A DNA stretch of 35,549 nt from Cupriavidus pauculus. GTDB taxonomy: Bacteria > Pseudomonadota > Gammaproteobacteria > Burkholderiales > Burkholderiaceae. Shown piece by piece: positions 8,458-15,644 of this stretch (position 1 is the stretch's first letter; each line of letters opens with the position of its first letter). A program made the position numbers and the translations under genes. The stretch lies in NCBI RefSeq assembly GCF_002858765.1, contig NZ_PJRP01000024.1, positions 1 to 35,549 of the forward strand. The letters are read 5' to 3'. The notes under the pieces are model-generated. The model saw nothing but the letters and a program-made list of their open reading frames with translations, searched no databases and was not told the DNA's origin.

Positions 8458-8807
8458 GCTTGCTTAAAGGAGACACCCTCAATCAACCACAAAAATGCTA
8501 AATATGACGTGGCGTTGACCGTAACCAGGCCTAGATCGTTGGGCTCGACGAAGGCTTGCGGCAGGACTGGAGTGAGAATAGCTGCGAAGTGATCGCCCCA
8601 TGTACCTGATGAGGAGCGAGACTCGCCAAAGGCTGACGCCGCCCCGCGATGTTCGCCCGTAGTGCGCCTTGCGTATGGAAGTCCCCCTTCGGCAATCTGG
8701 TCATCGATGAAAACGATTTCACGCCGCTGCGAAGTCTTCGCAAACAATCCCCAGACCCGACTCTTGAACAAGTGATGATGCGCGCATATATACAGTGCGC
8801 CCGCCAT
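8433..8807 (-). CDS. Hypothetical small ORF between the two CBASS operons
   Basis: The frame encodes 124 residues from ATG 8807, or 132 from GTG 8831, which would overlap the start of the HNH effector gene. The composition is protein-like rather than the Arg/Ser/Pro-rich pattern of typical shadow frames; the C-terminal part includes TSYLAFLWLIEGVSFK. No ribosome site is visible and I recognise no family. It could be a small gene, a gene remnant cut off when the HNH operon was joined here, or non-coding sequence within the divergent control region. Its stop lies just left of the TATGTC array. Confidence 0.3.
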   Translation of the reverse strand: MAGALYICAHHHLFKSRVWGLFAKTSQRREIVFIDDQIAEGGLPYARRTTGEHRGAASAFGESRSSSGTWGDHFAAILTPVLPQAFVEPNDLGLVTVNATSYLAFLWLIEGVSFKQATYRQSMS

Positions 8808-8823
8808 TTCTGACTTCGAGCCT

Positions 8824-10416
8824 ATGACCACCGCTTCGACCTTGCTTCAAGCTTCGCCGACTACCGGCCAGAGCTCGGCGGCGTTCGCCGGGCTTGACGA
8901 TGAACAACTCGCCGAATGGCTTAAGCAGCGGAGCAAGGCTAAGAAGGAGGTCGTTCTTGTGCACACCAAGACGACCTGCAAGGTGTATGAGAAAGCAGAT
9001 GCTCGCGGAGCTTTGCAGTCTGTCGACCCGGAAAGCAAGTCGAAAACTGTATTCAAGGCGATGGCAAAGCGAGAACGGCTGTTCATCGCGGAGATCTCGC
9101 CTTCAGAGATGGCTGGCGCTACGACGGCTGTTGCCGCTTGGATGCTTAAGAAGGCGTCCGAGCAAGAAATCGAAGCACTGCTGGAGCAGAGGAAAGTCTA
9201 CCTTGGACGCGTAGATGGACGTGGAGACCCTATCACCCTTGAAACCGCAAATCAGGTCTGGGCCGACGCGGGCGGATGCTGCATGTTCGAGGGATGCGGC
9301 GACGATCTTAGCGTCGTTCCGTTGTACAACAAGGGCGCGCGCATTGCATATTTGGCCCACATCATTGCTTCTGATCCGGACGGTCCACGAGGAACCGTCC
9401 AAGATTCCCACCGGCTATCCAACCATCCCGAAAACGTGATGTTGATGTGCGATGCGCATCATCGCCTGATTGATAGCTTCGCGCCGGAGCTTTTCGACGC
9501 TGCACGGTTGAGCGAGATGCGACGGGAGCATGCCGCGAAAGTGCGATCGTATAGGGAGGCGATGCGATATCCCGTTGCGCAAGCGATCACTCTCTTAGCA
9601 GACCTCGGGAATGTTCCAACGCACTACCCTGACAGTGAATTCATGGAGGCGCTGCTCGCCGAGGGCTATTCCATGCATTCCGAAGTGAAACGGCACCTGA
9701 CTTTCCGGAACCGCGACGACCGGACTCCGTCGGACTTCTGGGGAAACTATTTGCGGGAAATGGAGCTGCGCATCGGCAACTTCGTCCAGGACATCTGCGG
9801 ACCAAGAAAGGGAGCGATTGCGGTATTTCCTGTTCATCACACCCCAACCCTTGTGCTAGGCGGCCGTATTGTAGGAGAAGCGCGCAAGGTCCTCGTGTTT
9901 CAGCGGTCCCGTAAGCGCGCATCGTGGTTGTGGAATCGAGACATTGCCGGCAGTCCGCCGGGAACATTCTATGTCACCGGACTCACGAACTCGCCGGTCG
10001 ATGAAGTGCTTTTGACGGTCGAGCTCACTGCTCATCTGAATGAGGAGGCTATTCCAGACAGCCTCCTCAAGGCGGTGAGAAGCGGTGCAATGCCACGGGT
10101 TCGACTTACAACAGATGCGCCAGACAGCGAGTGTATCCAGCGCAAAGAGGATCTGGCACAAGTCGTGGATGTCGCTCGAAAAGCCATCAACTCCATTCAG
10201 GACGAGATGCGCGCAAAGCGCGTGCATCTTATTGTTCTGTCACCCGTAAGCGCGGCCTTCGGCATTGGTCAGCTCATGCAGCCTGGGCATCATGCCGCAT
10301 TCACCCTGTATGACCGCCCAGACAACCAGCAACCATTCAGAGAAGCTTTCACCATCACCGGCCACAGCGTTGTTCCACCTGCTGGGTCTCATCAAAACCC
10401 TATCTCGATTCGCTAA
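8824..10416 (+). CDS. cap5: HNH-SAVED DNA endonuclease effector, Cap5 type, with long N-terminal extension
   Basis: The protein has 530 residues. An HNH nuclease domain lies at about 136-240: a cysteine pair CCMFEGC (152-158), LAHI with His179, then HPENVMLMCDAHHRLID with Asn204, Cys209 and His212-213. The C-terminal ~270 residues fit a SAVED domain, with a terminal pattern (VHLIVLSPVSAAFGIGQL, then AAFTLYDRP) parallel to that of the 2TM-SAVED protein. Cap5 nucleases bind a cyclic nucleotide through SAVED and then cut double-stranded DNA. As I recall, known Cap5 proteins are near 400 residues with the HNH at the N-terminus; here ~135 residues precede it, including a charged segment and a predicted helix-rich part. 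First gene of the right operon, 12 bases before the CD-NTase gene. Confidence 0.87.
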   Translation: MTTASTLLQASPTTGQSSAAFAGLDDEQLAEWLKQRSKAKKEVVLVHTKTTCKVYEKADARGALQSVDPESKSKTVFKAMAKRERLFIAEISPSEMAGATTAVAAWMLKKASEQEIEALLEQRKVYLGRVDGRGDPITLETANQVWADAGGCCMFEGCGDDLSVVPLYNKGARIAYLAHIIASDPDGPRGTVQDSHRLSNHPENVMLMCDAHHRLIDSFAPELFDAARLSEMRREHAAKVRSYREAMRYPVAQAITLLADLGNVPTHYPDSEFMEALLAEGYSMHSEVKRHLTFRNRDDRTPSDFWGNYLREMELRIGNFVQDICGPRKGAIAVFPVHHTPTLVLGGRIVGEARKVLVFQRSRKRASWLWNRDIAGSPPGTFYVTGLTNSPVDEVLLTVELTAHLNEEAIPDSLLKAVRSGAMPRVRLTTDAPDSECIQRKEDLAQVVDVARKAINSIQDEMRAKRVHLIVLSPVSAAFGIGQLMQPGHHAAFTLYDRPDNQQPFREAFTITGHSVVPPAGSHQNPISIR

Positions 10417-10428
10417 AGGAGTACCCGC

Positions 10429-11757
10429 ATGGCAAAGACCAAAAACGCTATGTTCGTCGAGGCGGCTATCCAACGCAGCATTGATAGCGCTGAGCTTACG
10501 AAATCGTGGGCTCCCGCTATGGAAGGCTTGAATGTTGGTTTGTTCGACAGCATCGAACGTCCAGAAACACGCTCGCGGATTAGGCAGAAGCGCGAACCGT
10601 ACGCACACGCATTGAGCTTGGTTAACGACCACATCACCGTGCCTCAAGAGCAGATTGATGAGGCCTCTGCAGCCTACACGGACATCGCTGAACGCCTGGC
10701 ATCGAAACTAGATTGGCCTCTCAGTGCTATCAGCATCTTCCCCCAAGGATCCGCGAGCACCAAAACGCTGATCCGAACAACTGGGAGCGGCAAGTTCGAC
10801 ATTGACGCCGTCTGCGAAGTGAACATTTCGATGCTAGAGGCGCAAGATCCGATGGCTTTCTTCGAAGACATCGGCAAAGCTCTGGACGGATTGAATGCGG
10901 AGCAAAAAAAACGCTGCTGGACCATCAACGTGGTTGGGAAGCCGTTCTATGTCGAAATCACCCCCTCGGTGCCTCTGACCACAGTTCCTTTGACAGTGCG
11001 ACAGTTACACGGGCTCCGGCAGGCAGAACCCGAGTTCGTGTCCACAGCATTGGCAGTAGTCGACACCCCGCAGAAGGACTGGAAGACGTCAAATCCCGCA
11101 GGTATTCGGGATTGGGTCAACCGGGCTTCGACTAGGAAGGTTATCTGGGAACCTGCATTGGAGGCTGCTTTTGACAGCGTCCGAGCGCACATTGAACCGG
11201 TTGCCAAGCAAAGCGTTGAGGTAGAGGAAACGCTTCGAGTAGCGATTCGCCTGTTTAAGCGCCACCGCGACATGTGTGTGCGCCGTGGCCACCTCACGGC
11301 GGATACCCAGCCTATCTCGATCATCTTGGTGACGCTTCTGACCACATGTTACGAAGGGCTTGCGGACCTAATCGATGACAATGCTCGACAACCCTTTTCC
11401 CATGTAGTAGACGCTCTGATTGCCCTGGCAGAACTGCTGCCAGATATGATTCCCTACTATCGTGACTTAGGCTACTACTTGGCCAACCCAACGGTCGTCG
11501 ACGAGAACTTCGCAGAGCGTTGGAACAACGACGAAGGTGAACGCGCAGAGGCATTCCGGACCTGGTGCGGACTCCTACGAGCAGACCTGGTAGCAATCGC
11601 GGCTCTCGACGACCCTGAAGACATCACGACGAAGACCCTTGAGGTCTTTGGTTGCACTGCTGCTGGGGGACCGAAAGGCGGAAACGGCAACTCAGGACCC
11701 CATATCACGGCTCCGTCTGCTCCGCCGCCCGCTCCACGCACATCAGGTCTCGCATAA
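10429..11757 (+). CDS. cdn: CD-NTase, cyclic oligonucleotide synthase of the right CBASS operon
   Basis: The protein has 442 residues. The nucleotidyltransferase core shows GS at 107-108 (FPQGSASTKT), Asp124 and Asp126 in KFDIDAV, and a third acidic residue that is Glu176 (FYVEITPS), where the left operon's enzyme has Asp. It should make the cyclic nucleotide read by the HNH-SAVED protein. The ATG has a strong AAAGGAG site about eight bases upstream, unlike the other genes of this operon. The C-terminal ~35 residues are a Gly/Pro/Ser-rich tail ending in RTSGLA, fitting a flexible tail for Cap2 conjugation. It differs clearly from the left CD-NTase (length, N-terminal ~35 residues, third carboxylate), so the two are not a recent duplication. 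Confidence 0.92.
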   Translation: MAKTKNAMFVEAAIQRSIDSAELTKSWAPAMEGLNVGLFDSIERPETRSRIRQKREPYAHALSLVNDHITVPQEQIDEASAAYTDIAERLASKLDWPLSAISIFPQGSASTKTLIRTTGSGKFDIDAVCEVNISMLEAQDPMAFFEDIGKALDGLNAEQKKRCWTINVVGKPFYVEITPSVPLTTVPLTVRQLHGLRQAEPEFVSTALAVVDTPQKDWKTSNPAGIRDWVNRASTRKVIWEPALEAAFDSVRAHIEPVAKQSVEVEETLRVAIRLFKRHRDMCVRRGHLTADTQPISIILVTLLTTCYEGLADLIDDNARQPFSHVVDALIALAELLPDMIPYYRDLGYYLANPTVVDENFAERWNNDEGERAEAFRTWCGLLRADLVAIAALDDPEDITTKTLEVFGCTAAGGPKGGNGNSGPHITAPSAPPPAPRTSGLA

Positions 11758-11766
11758 TCAGACTTC

Positions 11767-13455
11767 ATGAGTTTAGATCTTGCGGCTCTTTCCGAAGCGT
11801 TCGCCGGTGTGCTGGTTGAACCGGCGACTCACGGACGCGACGGTTCTGTGGTTTCACTCCTCGAACTCCCCGAAATGTCAGCGGGCCGGCGATTTTCGTT
11901 CGCGGAACTCGTCCTTCCGAGAGGGTTCCCTGAACAAGCCATCGCTCGCATCCGCCTGTCACCAGATGCGGTACTTCGAGTGCCCCATGTCGAGCAGGAT
12001 GGACGTCTTTGTATAGATGGTGACCCAGGGCCCGGTAGGGGTCTGGATGCGACTCAGCGCATTCAAACGCTGATCTACAGGTTTTACGATGCGTTCCTAC
12101 AGCCTTGGAGCAATGGCAAACTCGATGGCGACTTCTCCAAGGAGCCGCAGAACTACTGGTCCGTCAATGTCGCTCAACTTCGAACGACGGATGACCCGGC
12201 TCGCGTCGTTTGGACCGTAGATGATGTTCCGCGGAAAGCACAAGTTCGCGAAGGCCTCCTGCTGCTTCCGAAGCGGCTCATCGTAGCAAGTGACGGCGAC
12301 AATCACTTTGTCCAGCGCGTAGTCTCATCGCTTGGACACCTAGCAAAGCAGCGCATCCGTGTCATCATCGCCGACATTCCGATCTCGCACGCCTTCGTGC
12401 CACAAACTTGGCCACGGAATACCGAGGCGTTGCTTGGTGTACTGCGAGCGCGACTGAAGCCTGCCGAGTATCGCCGCTTCTTTAAGGATAGCATTCGCCG
12501 ACAACGGCCCCGTGAGCATCGGATTGCGCTCTTCAGAAATCAAGAGGGAGGGTTCGCGTTCGTCCTGCCCGGGGGCCCACCCACTATCAATGAAGCGGTT
12601 AATCGTCATAGAGCCCGGCGCTCGCGCTCGAGTATTCAGCCGTTGATAGTAGACCGCATTGATGCCGATTGGACTGTTGGTCGGGACCAGAATCCGCAAG
12701 TCTCAGCTCGTCAGGAGAAGCATGTTGTCGTGTTCGGAGCCGGCGCACTTGGCAGCCCGGTCGTTGAGCAACTGGCAAAGGCAGGCATTGGCCGTATTAC
12801 GCTTGTCGACCCGGACACAATGGAGACCGCGAATCTAGGACGCCACCTCCTTGGAATTCAACATGTCGACTATGCGAAAGCCCTAGCCGTCGCTAATGAA
12901 GTCAACCAGCGCTATCCGTCTTGCGTCATCACGCCCTACATCGGTACTACCGAACAATGGCTACAGTCCAACACGCTGCGAGGCGTCGATGCGGCCTTGG
13001 ATTTGACAGGCGAGCCAGGGGTGCGATGGCATCTGAACGAGAGTCGACGAAAACACTCATGTCCACTTATTGTGGGCTGGATGGAGCCGTTCGTGGCTGC
13101 AGCGCATGTTTGCATGTTGACGCCTGAAACGCTTTGGTTCGCTGACCGAACTAGCACGGACGACAAGCTCAAATCACTTGAAGCGGTCGATTGGCCTGAC
13201 GAGGTTATCCGGCAAGTTCCCGGGTGCAGCAGTCGCTTCCAGGCATACACGTCGGCAAACGCGGCGTATGCGGTGGCTTTGGTCTCGGAGAATGCGCTTC
13301 AATTGGTTGACGGTGACGTGGAGACCCCCAAAGTCCTGAGTTGGATACGGGGTCAGCAATTTCTGGATAAGCATTGGCCCGGGTTGACGTTTCGCGACTG
13401 GGCAGCGGACGCTGCGCAACACGTCGGGGTAACGAAGGAGCGGCCTTTCTTATGA
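11767..13455 (+). CDS. cap2: CBASS Cap2-like E2-E1 fusion (right operon)
   Basis: The protein has 562 residues. The E2-like N-terminal domain carries candidate catalytic Cys82 in DGRLCIDG. The ThiF/E1 domain starts near 318 with GAGALG (324-329) and Asp348, and the candidate E1 cysteine is Cys487 in VPGCSSRFQAYT. The arrangement mirrors the left Cap2 (Cys90 and Cys488), but the sequences are clearly diverged. Expected role: activate the C-terminal Ala of the neighbouring CD-NTase and ligate it to a cellular target. It starts nine bases after the CD-NTase stop without a visible ribosome site, so coupling is likely, and overlaps cap3 by four bases (ATGA). Confidence 0.9.
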   Translation: MSLDLAALSEAFAGVLVEPATHGRDGSVVSLLELPEMSAGRRFSFAELVLPRGFPEQAIARIRLSPDAVLRVPHVEQDGRLCIDGDPGPGRGLDATQRIQTLIYRFYDAFLQPWSNGKLDGDFSKEPQNYWSVNVAQLRTTDDPARVVWTVDDVPRKAQVREGLLLLPKRLIVASDGDNHFVQRVVSSLGHLAKQRIRVIIADIPISHAFVPQTWPRNTEALLGVLRARLKPAEYRRFFKDSIRRQRPREHRIALFRNQEGGFAFVLPGGPPTINEAVNRHRARRSRSSIQPLIVDRIDADWTVGRDQNPQVSARQEKHVVVFGAGALGSPVVEQLAKAGIGRITLVDPDTMETANLGRHLLGIQHVDYAKALAVANEVNQRYPSCVITPYIGTTEQWLQSNTLRGVDAALDLTGEPGVRWHLNESRRKHSCPLIVGWMEPFVAAAHVCMLTPETLWFADRTSTDDKLKSLEAVDWPDEVIRQVPGCSSRFQAYTSANAAYAVALVSENALQLVDGDVETPKVLSWIRGQQFLDKHWPGLTFRDWAADAAQHVGVTKERPFL

Positions 13456-13970
13456 GTTGTCGCACCTTCTTTTCACCCGACAGGACTCGGTATGTATTGT
13501 TTACCGAAAGTGTGCTTCGGCATATGTACAGCTATGCTCAGCGCGGTTGGAGACAAACTGAGGCGGGAGGTGAAATTTACTCCCCGACGCCATACTCTTC
13601 GAGTCTTCTCGTCGATGCCATCACAGGCCCCCACACAGAGGACCGTCGAAGCAGGCACTCTTACAATCCGGATGTCGAGGCTGCAACACGCGCGCGCAAC
13701 ACGGAATTTCAGCGTGGTCGCCACGCCGTCGGCCTGTGGCACACACATCCGGAGTCTCGCCCCACCCCATCAGGTCGAGATAGGACGACTACGGAAGACT
13801 ATCTAGGGGCATTCTGCGAACAACGTGAGCGATACTTGAGCGTCATCATTGGGAACCGCGGTGAAACGCCAGCAATGACAGTCTGGTCTGCGGAGAAAGG
13901 CGGAAACTGGCAGTGTTGGGACGAATCCCGAGGCCAGCCTGTTCAGTTGATAGCAATGCTCTCGCCGTGA
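13452..13970 (+). CDS. cap3: CBASS Cap3-like JAMM/MPN isopeptidase (right operon)
   Basis: The protein has 172 residues from ATG 13452, which overlaps the cap2 stop as ATGA; a longer frame beginning at 13374 would run deep into cap2 and is rejected. The JAMM signature is HTHPESRPTPSGRD, giving His97, His99, Ser107 and Asp110, with Glu37 in TEAGGE as probable catalytic acid. It should reverse Cap2-made conjugates of the CD-NTase. It ends the four-gene core operon; an exonuclease gene follows 84 bases later after a small hairpin. Confidence 0.88.
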   Translation: MSCRTFFSPDRTRYVLFTESVLRHMYSYAQRGWRQTEAGGEIYSPTPYSSSLLVDAITGPHTEDRRSRHSYNPDVEAATRARNTEFQRGRHAVGLWHTHPESRPTPSGRDRTTTEDYLGAFCEQRERYLSVIIGNRGETPAMTVWSAEKGGNWQCWDESRGQPVQLIAMLSP

Positions 13971-14006
13971 TCGCACTAGGCGACTCGTTGGGATGTTGGC
14001 CCTAGG

Positions 14007-14026
14007 CGTCCCCCTGACAGGGGACG
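14007..14026 (+). terminator. Small GC-rich hairpin after cap3
   Basis: CGTCCCC (14007-14013) pairs with GGGGACG (14020-14026) around a six-base loop. No T run follows, so it is either a weak or attenuating terminator between cap3 and the exonuclease gene, or an mRNA processing or stability element. Confidence 0.3.
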
Positions 14027-14054
14027 GCAACCCTAAGCTAAGGTGGAACGTCGA

Positions 14055-14609
14055 ATGAAGATTCGGAAAGAGGTATTTGTATCGGTGGATGTCGAAACGT
14101 CCGGCCCGATTCCCGGCGAGTACAGCATGCTGTCGATCGGCGCGTGCCTAGTCGATGCGCCTGAGACGAGCTTCGAACGCACGCTAAAGCCGTTGAATCG
14201 GAACGCCGACCCCGAAGCACTAGCAGTTACGGGGTTCTCACTTGAGGAGCTTGAACGCAACGGTGCGGAGCCTCTCCTGGCGATGGCCGACTTCGATGCT
14301 TGGGTCAAAGCAGCTTGCGGCGAGGGAGATGTGCCGCTCTTCGTTGGCCTGAACGCCCCCTTCGATTGGTCGTTCGTCAACTACTACTTCCACCGTTTTC
14401 ACGGTGAAAACCCTTTCGGTTTTACAGCACTCGACATCAAGGCCTATTACATGGGGGCAACTGGTTGCTCGTGGAGGGACACTCGTTCTAGCGCGATGGA
14501 AAGCCGCTTACGCCCATCGCAGAAAGGTAATCACACTGCGGTCCAAGATGCCGTCTACCAAGCGGAGTTGTTCCGTCTAACTCGAGAGCTGCAACAGAAA
14601 GGCGGTTGA
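14055..14609 (+). CDS. DEDDh 3'-5' exonuclease, possible CBASS accessory
   Basis: The protein has 184 residues. The complete DnaQ-like active site is visible: Asp12 and Glu14 in SVDVETSG, Asp104 in NAPFDWSF, His160 and Asp165 in NHTAVQDAV. Such enzymes remove nucleotides from 3' ends of DNA or RNA. I chose ATG 14055 because AAGGTGG lies eight bases upstream; a GTG at 14043 is possible. It follows the right CBASS operon on the same strand after 84 bases. From memory, 3'-5' exonucleases are among ancillary genes reported in CBASS loci, so a link is plausible, but it could be an independent gene such as an oligoribonuclease-like housekeeping enzyme. Confidence 0.8.
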   Translation: MKIRKEVFVSVDVETSGPIPGEYSMLSIGACLVDAPETSFERTLKPLNRNADPEALAVTGFSLEELERNGAEPLLAMADFDAWVKAACGEGDVPLFVGLNAPFDWSFVNYYFHRFHGENPFGFTALDIKAYYMGATGCSWRDTRSSAMESRLRPSQKGNHTAVQDAVYQAELFRLTRELQQKGG

Positions 14610-14688
14610 ATCGCTCACTCAAAGATACCTCACAGAAGAGCACATGTGTGAAAGGCCAGCCCCCCTCCAAATGCTGGTCGGTCGCGCC

Positions 14689-14910
14689 TCACTCATCTTG
14701 ATGAGGGCTGGCTCGCTCAGTCAGCCAGACATCGACGTCGGCTTGTCTCCAGCGAAGCGGAAAGCGAGGGCCGAGGTGCGCGGGCGCAGGCGCAGGCGCA
14801 GGCAACGTATGAGGCCGTCGTTTTGAGCGGCGAACGACTGCGGCAGGAGTGACCTTGAGGATGACTGCAAGGTCGTGAGCGTCGAAATATGCGGTCGATG
14901 GTGATTGCAT
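14689..14910 (-). CDS. Small AlpA-like helix-turn-helix protein, copy 1
   Basis: The protein has 73 residues from ATG 14910. It begins MQSPSTAYFDAHDLAVILKV, and the following TPAAVVRRSK completes an HTH of the excisionase/AlpA type. A Pro/Ala-rich segment (PAPAPAPAH) and the pattern PLRWRQADVDVWLTE follow; the latter is typical of small DNA-binding proteins that select a target column or site. Copy 3 at 20113-20319 is closely similar and a decayed copy lies near 19342-19560. There is no Shine-Dalgarno sequence; instead TATACT (14915-14920) stands four bases before the ATG, and this spacing is conserved in copy 3. Function unknown; a regulator is likely. Confidence 0.6.
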   Translation of the reverse strand: MQSPSTAYFDAHDLAVILKVTPAAVVRRSKRRPHTLPAPAPAPAHLGPRFPLRWRQADVDVWLTERASPHQDE

Positions 14911-14927
14911 CCCGAGTATAGGGACAC

Positions 14928-14962
14928 GCAAAAAAGGGAAGCGTGAAGCTTCCCTTTTTTGC
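14928..14962 (-). terminator. Strong intrinsic terminator after the HU-like gene
   Basis: A perfect 15-bp stem (14928-14942 with 14948-14962) surrounds the loop GTGAA. Each arm contains a six-base A or T run, so it can work in both directions. It lies 22 bases past the stop of the HU-like gene and would separate it from the HTH gene. Confidence 0.85.
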
Positions 14963-14983
14963 CTTTTTGGCGAGCCCTCAAAC

Positions 14984-15409
14984 TTACAGGGCAGCGTCCT
15001 TCAGCTTCTTCAGCGGACGAACCTTTACCTTCACGGATGCCGGCTTGGCTGCGAACCATTGATCCTGGCCCGTGAACGGATTCTTGCCGAAGCGCTTCTT
15101 CGTGGCCGGCACCTGAATTGCCGACACTTTGAACAGGCCCGGCAGCGTGAACTCGCCGGCGCCCTTCTTGTGGATCGAGCTCATGATGGTGTTCTCGAGG
15201 TGCGACAGGACAGTTTGCACCGTCTTCTTGTCCAGCTCGGTCTGCGCGACCAGGTGGGCCAGCAGGCTCGACTTATTGAACGTGTCCTTCAGCGGCTTTG
15301 CAACCGGAGCTGCGGCTGCCGCTTTCTTCGCTACGGGTGCTGCTTTCTTTGCCGGCGCTGCCGCCTTCTTTGCCGCAGTCTTTGTGGCGGCCGTCTTCTT
15401 CGTTGCCAT
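14984..15409 (-). CDS. HU/IHF-like DNA-binding protein with histone-H1-like Ala/Lys N-terminal tail
   Basis: The protein has 141 residues from ATG 15409, which has AAAGGAG about five bases upstream; the longer frame to 15484 lacks a site. The first ~45 residues are almost only Ala, Lys, Pro, Thr and Val (MATKKTAATK, AAPAKKAAPVAKK), as in bacterial histone-H1-like tails. The rest resembles an HU fold (FNKSSLLAHLVAQTELDKK, GEFTLPGLFKV, KRFGKNPFTGQ) ending in a basic segment. It probably binds and compacts DNA without sequence specificity. Similar tail-HU fusions are known in Burkholderiaceae. It is a single gene with its own terminator; whether it belongs to the island or to the host core cannot be told from the window. 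Confidence 0.8.
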   Translation of the reverse strand: MATKKTAATKTAAKKAAAPAKKAAPVAKKAAAAAPVAKPLKDTFNKSSLLAHLVAQTELDKKTVQTVLSHLENTIMSSIHKKGAGEFTLPGLFKVSAIQVPATKKRFGKNPFTGQDQWFAAKPASVKVKVRPLKKLKDAAL

Positions 15410-15644
15410 GTGGCTCCTTTTGCAGGATACCGGCACCATTGCCGGGCTCCGCGCAGCATAGCGAAGATATGAGCCGCCCCGCAATGGGGGCAGCTCATAG
15501 TATGTTGCAAGGTGTCACTCCACCCTACCCCAGGGACAAGTCGGCGCTACCGGCAACCAGATGTGTCGAGCTTGGTTGAACGCGCGGCCGCCTGTATTCC
15601 GCAAGCAACAAGGCACCGAAATGGTCCAGCTGACTGGCGCACAG

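Larger units (their letters stand above)
8325..8823. other. 499-bp divergent intergenic region of the two CBASS operons
   Basis: Both operons start from this region. The left 140 bases hold the repeats and half-sites described at 8359-8457. The rest (about 8460-8823) has no clear promoter for the plus-strand operon and overlaps the doubtful small ORF at 8433-8807. No convincing Shine-Dalgarno sequence precedes ATG 8824. Confidence 0.6.

Noticed and set aside
13374..13451. Longer start for the right Cap3 gene, running back into cap2
   Set aside because: The extension lies inside the Cap2 C-terminus in another frame, and the ATGA overlap at 13452 is the normal coupling pattern.
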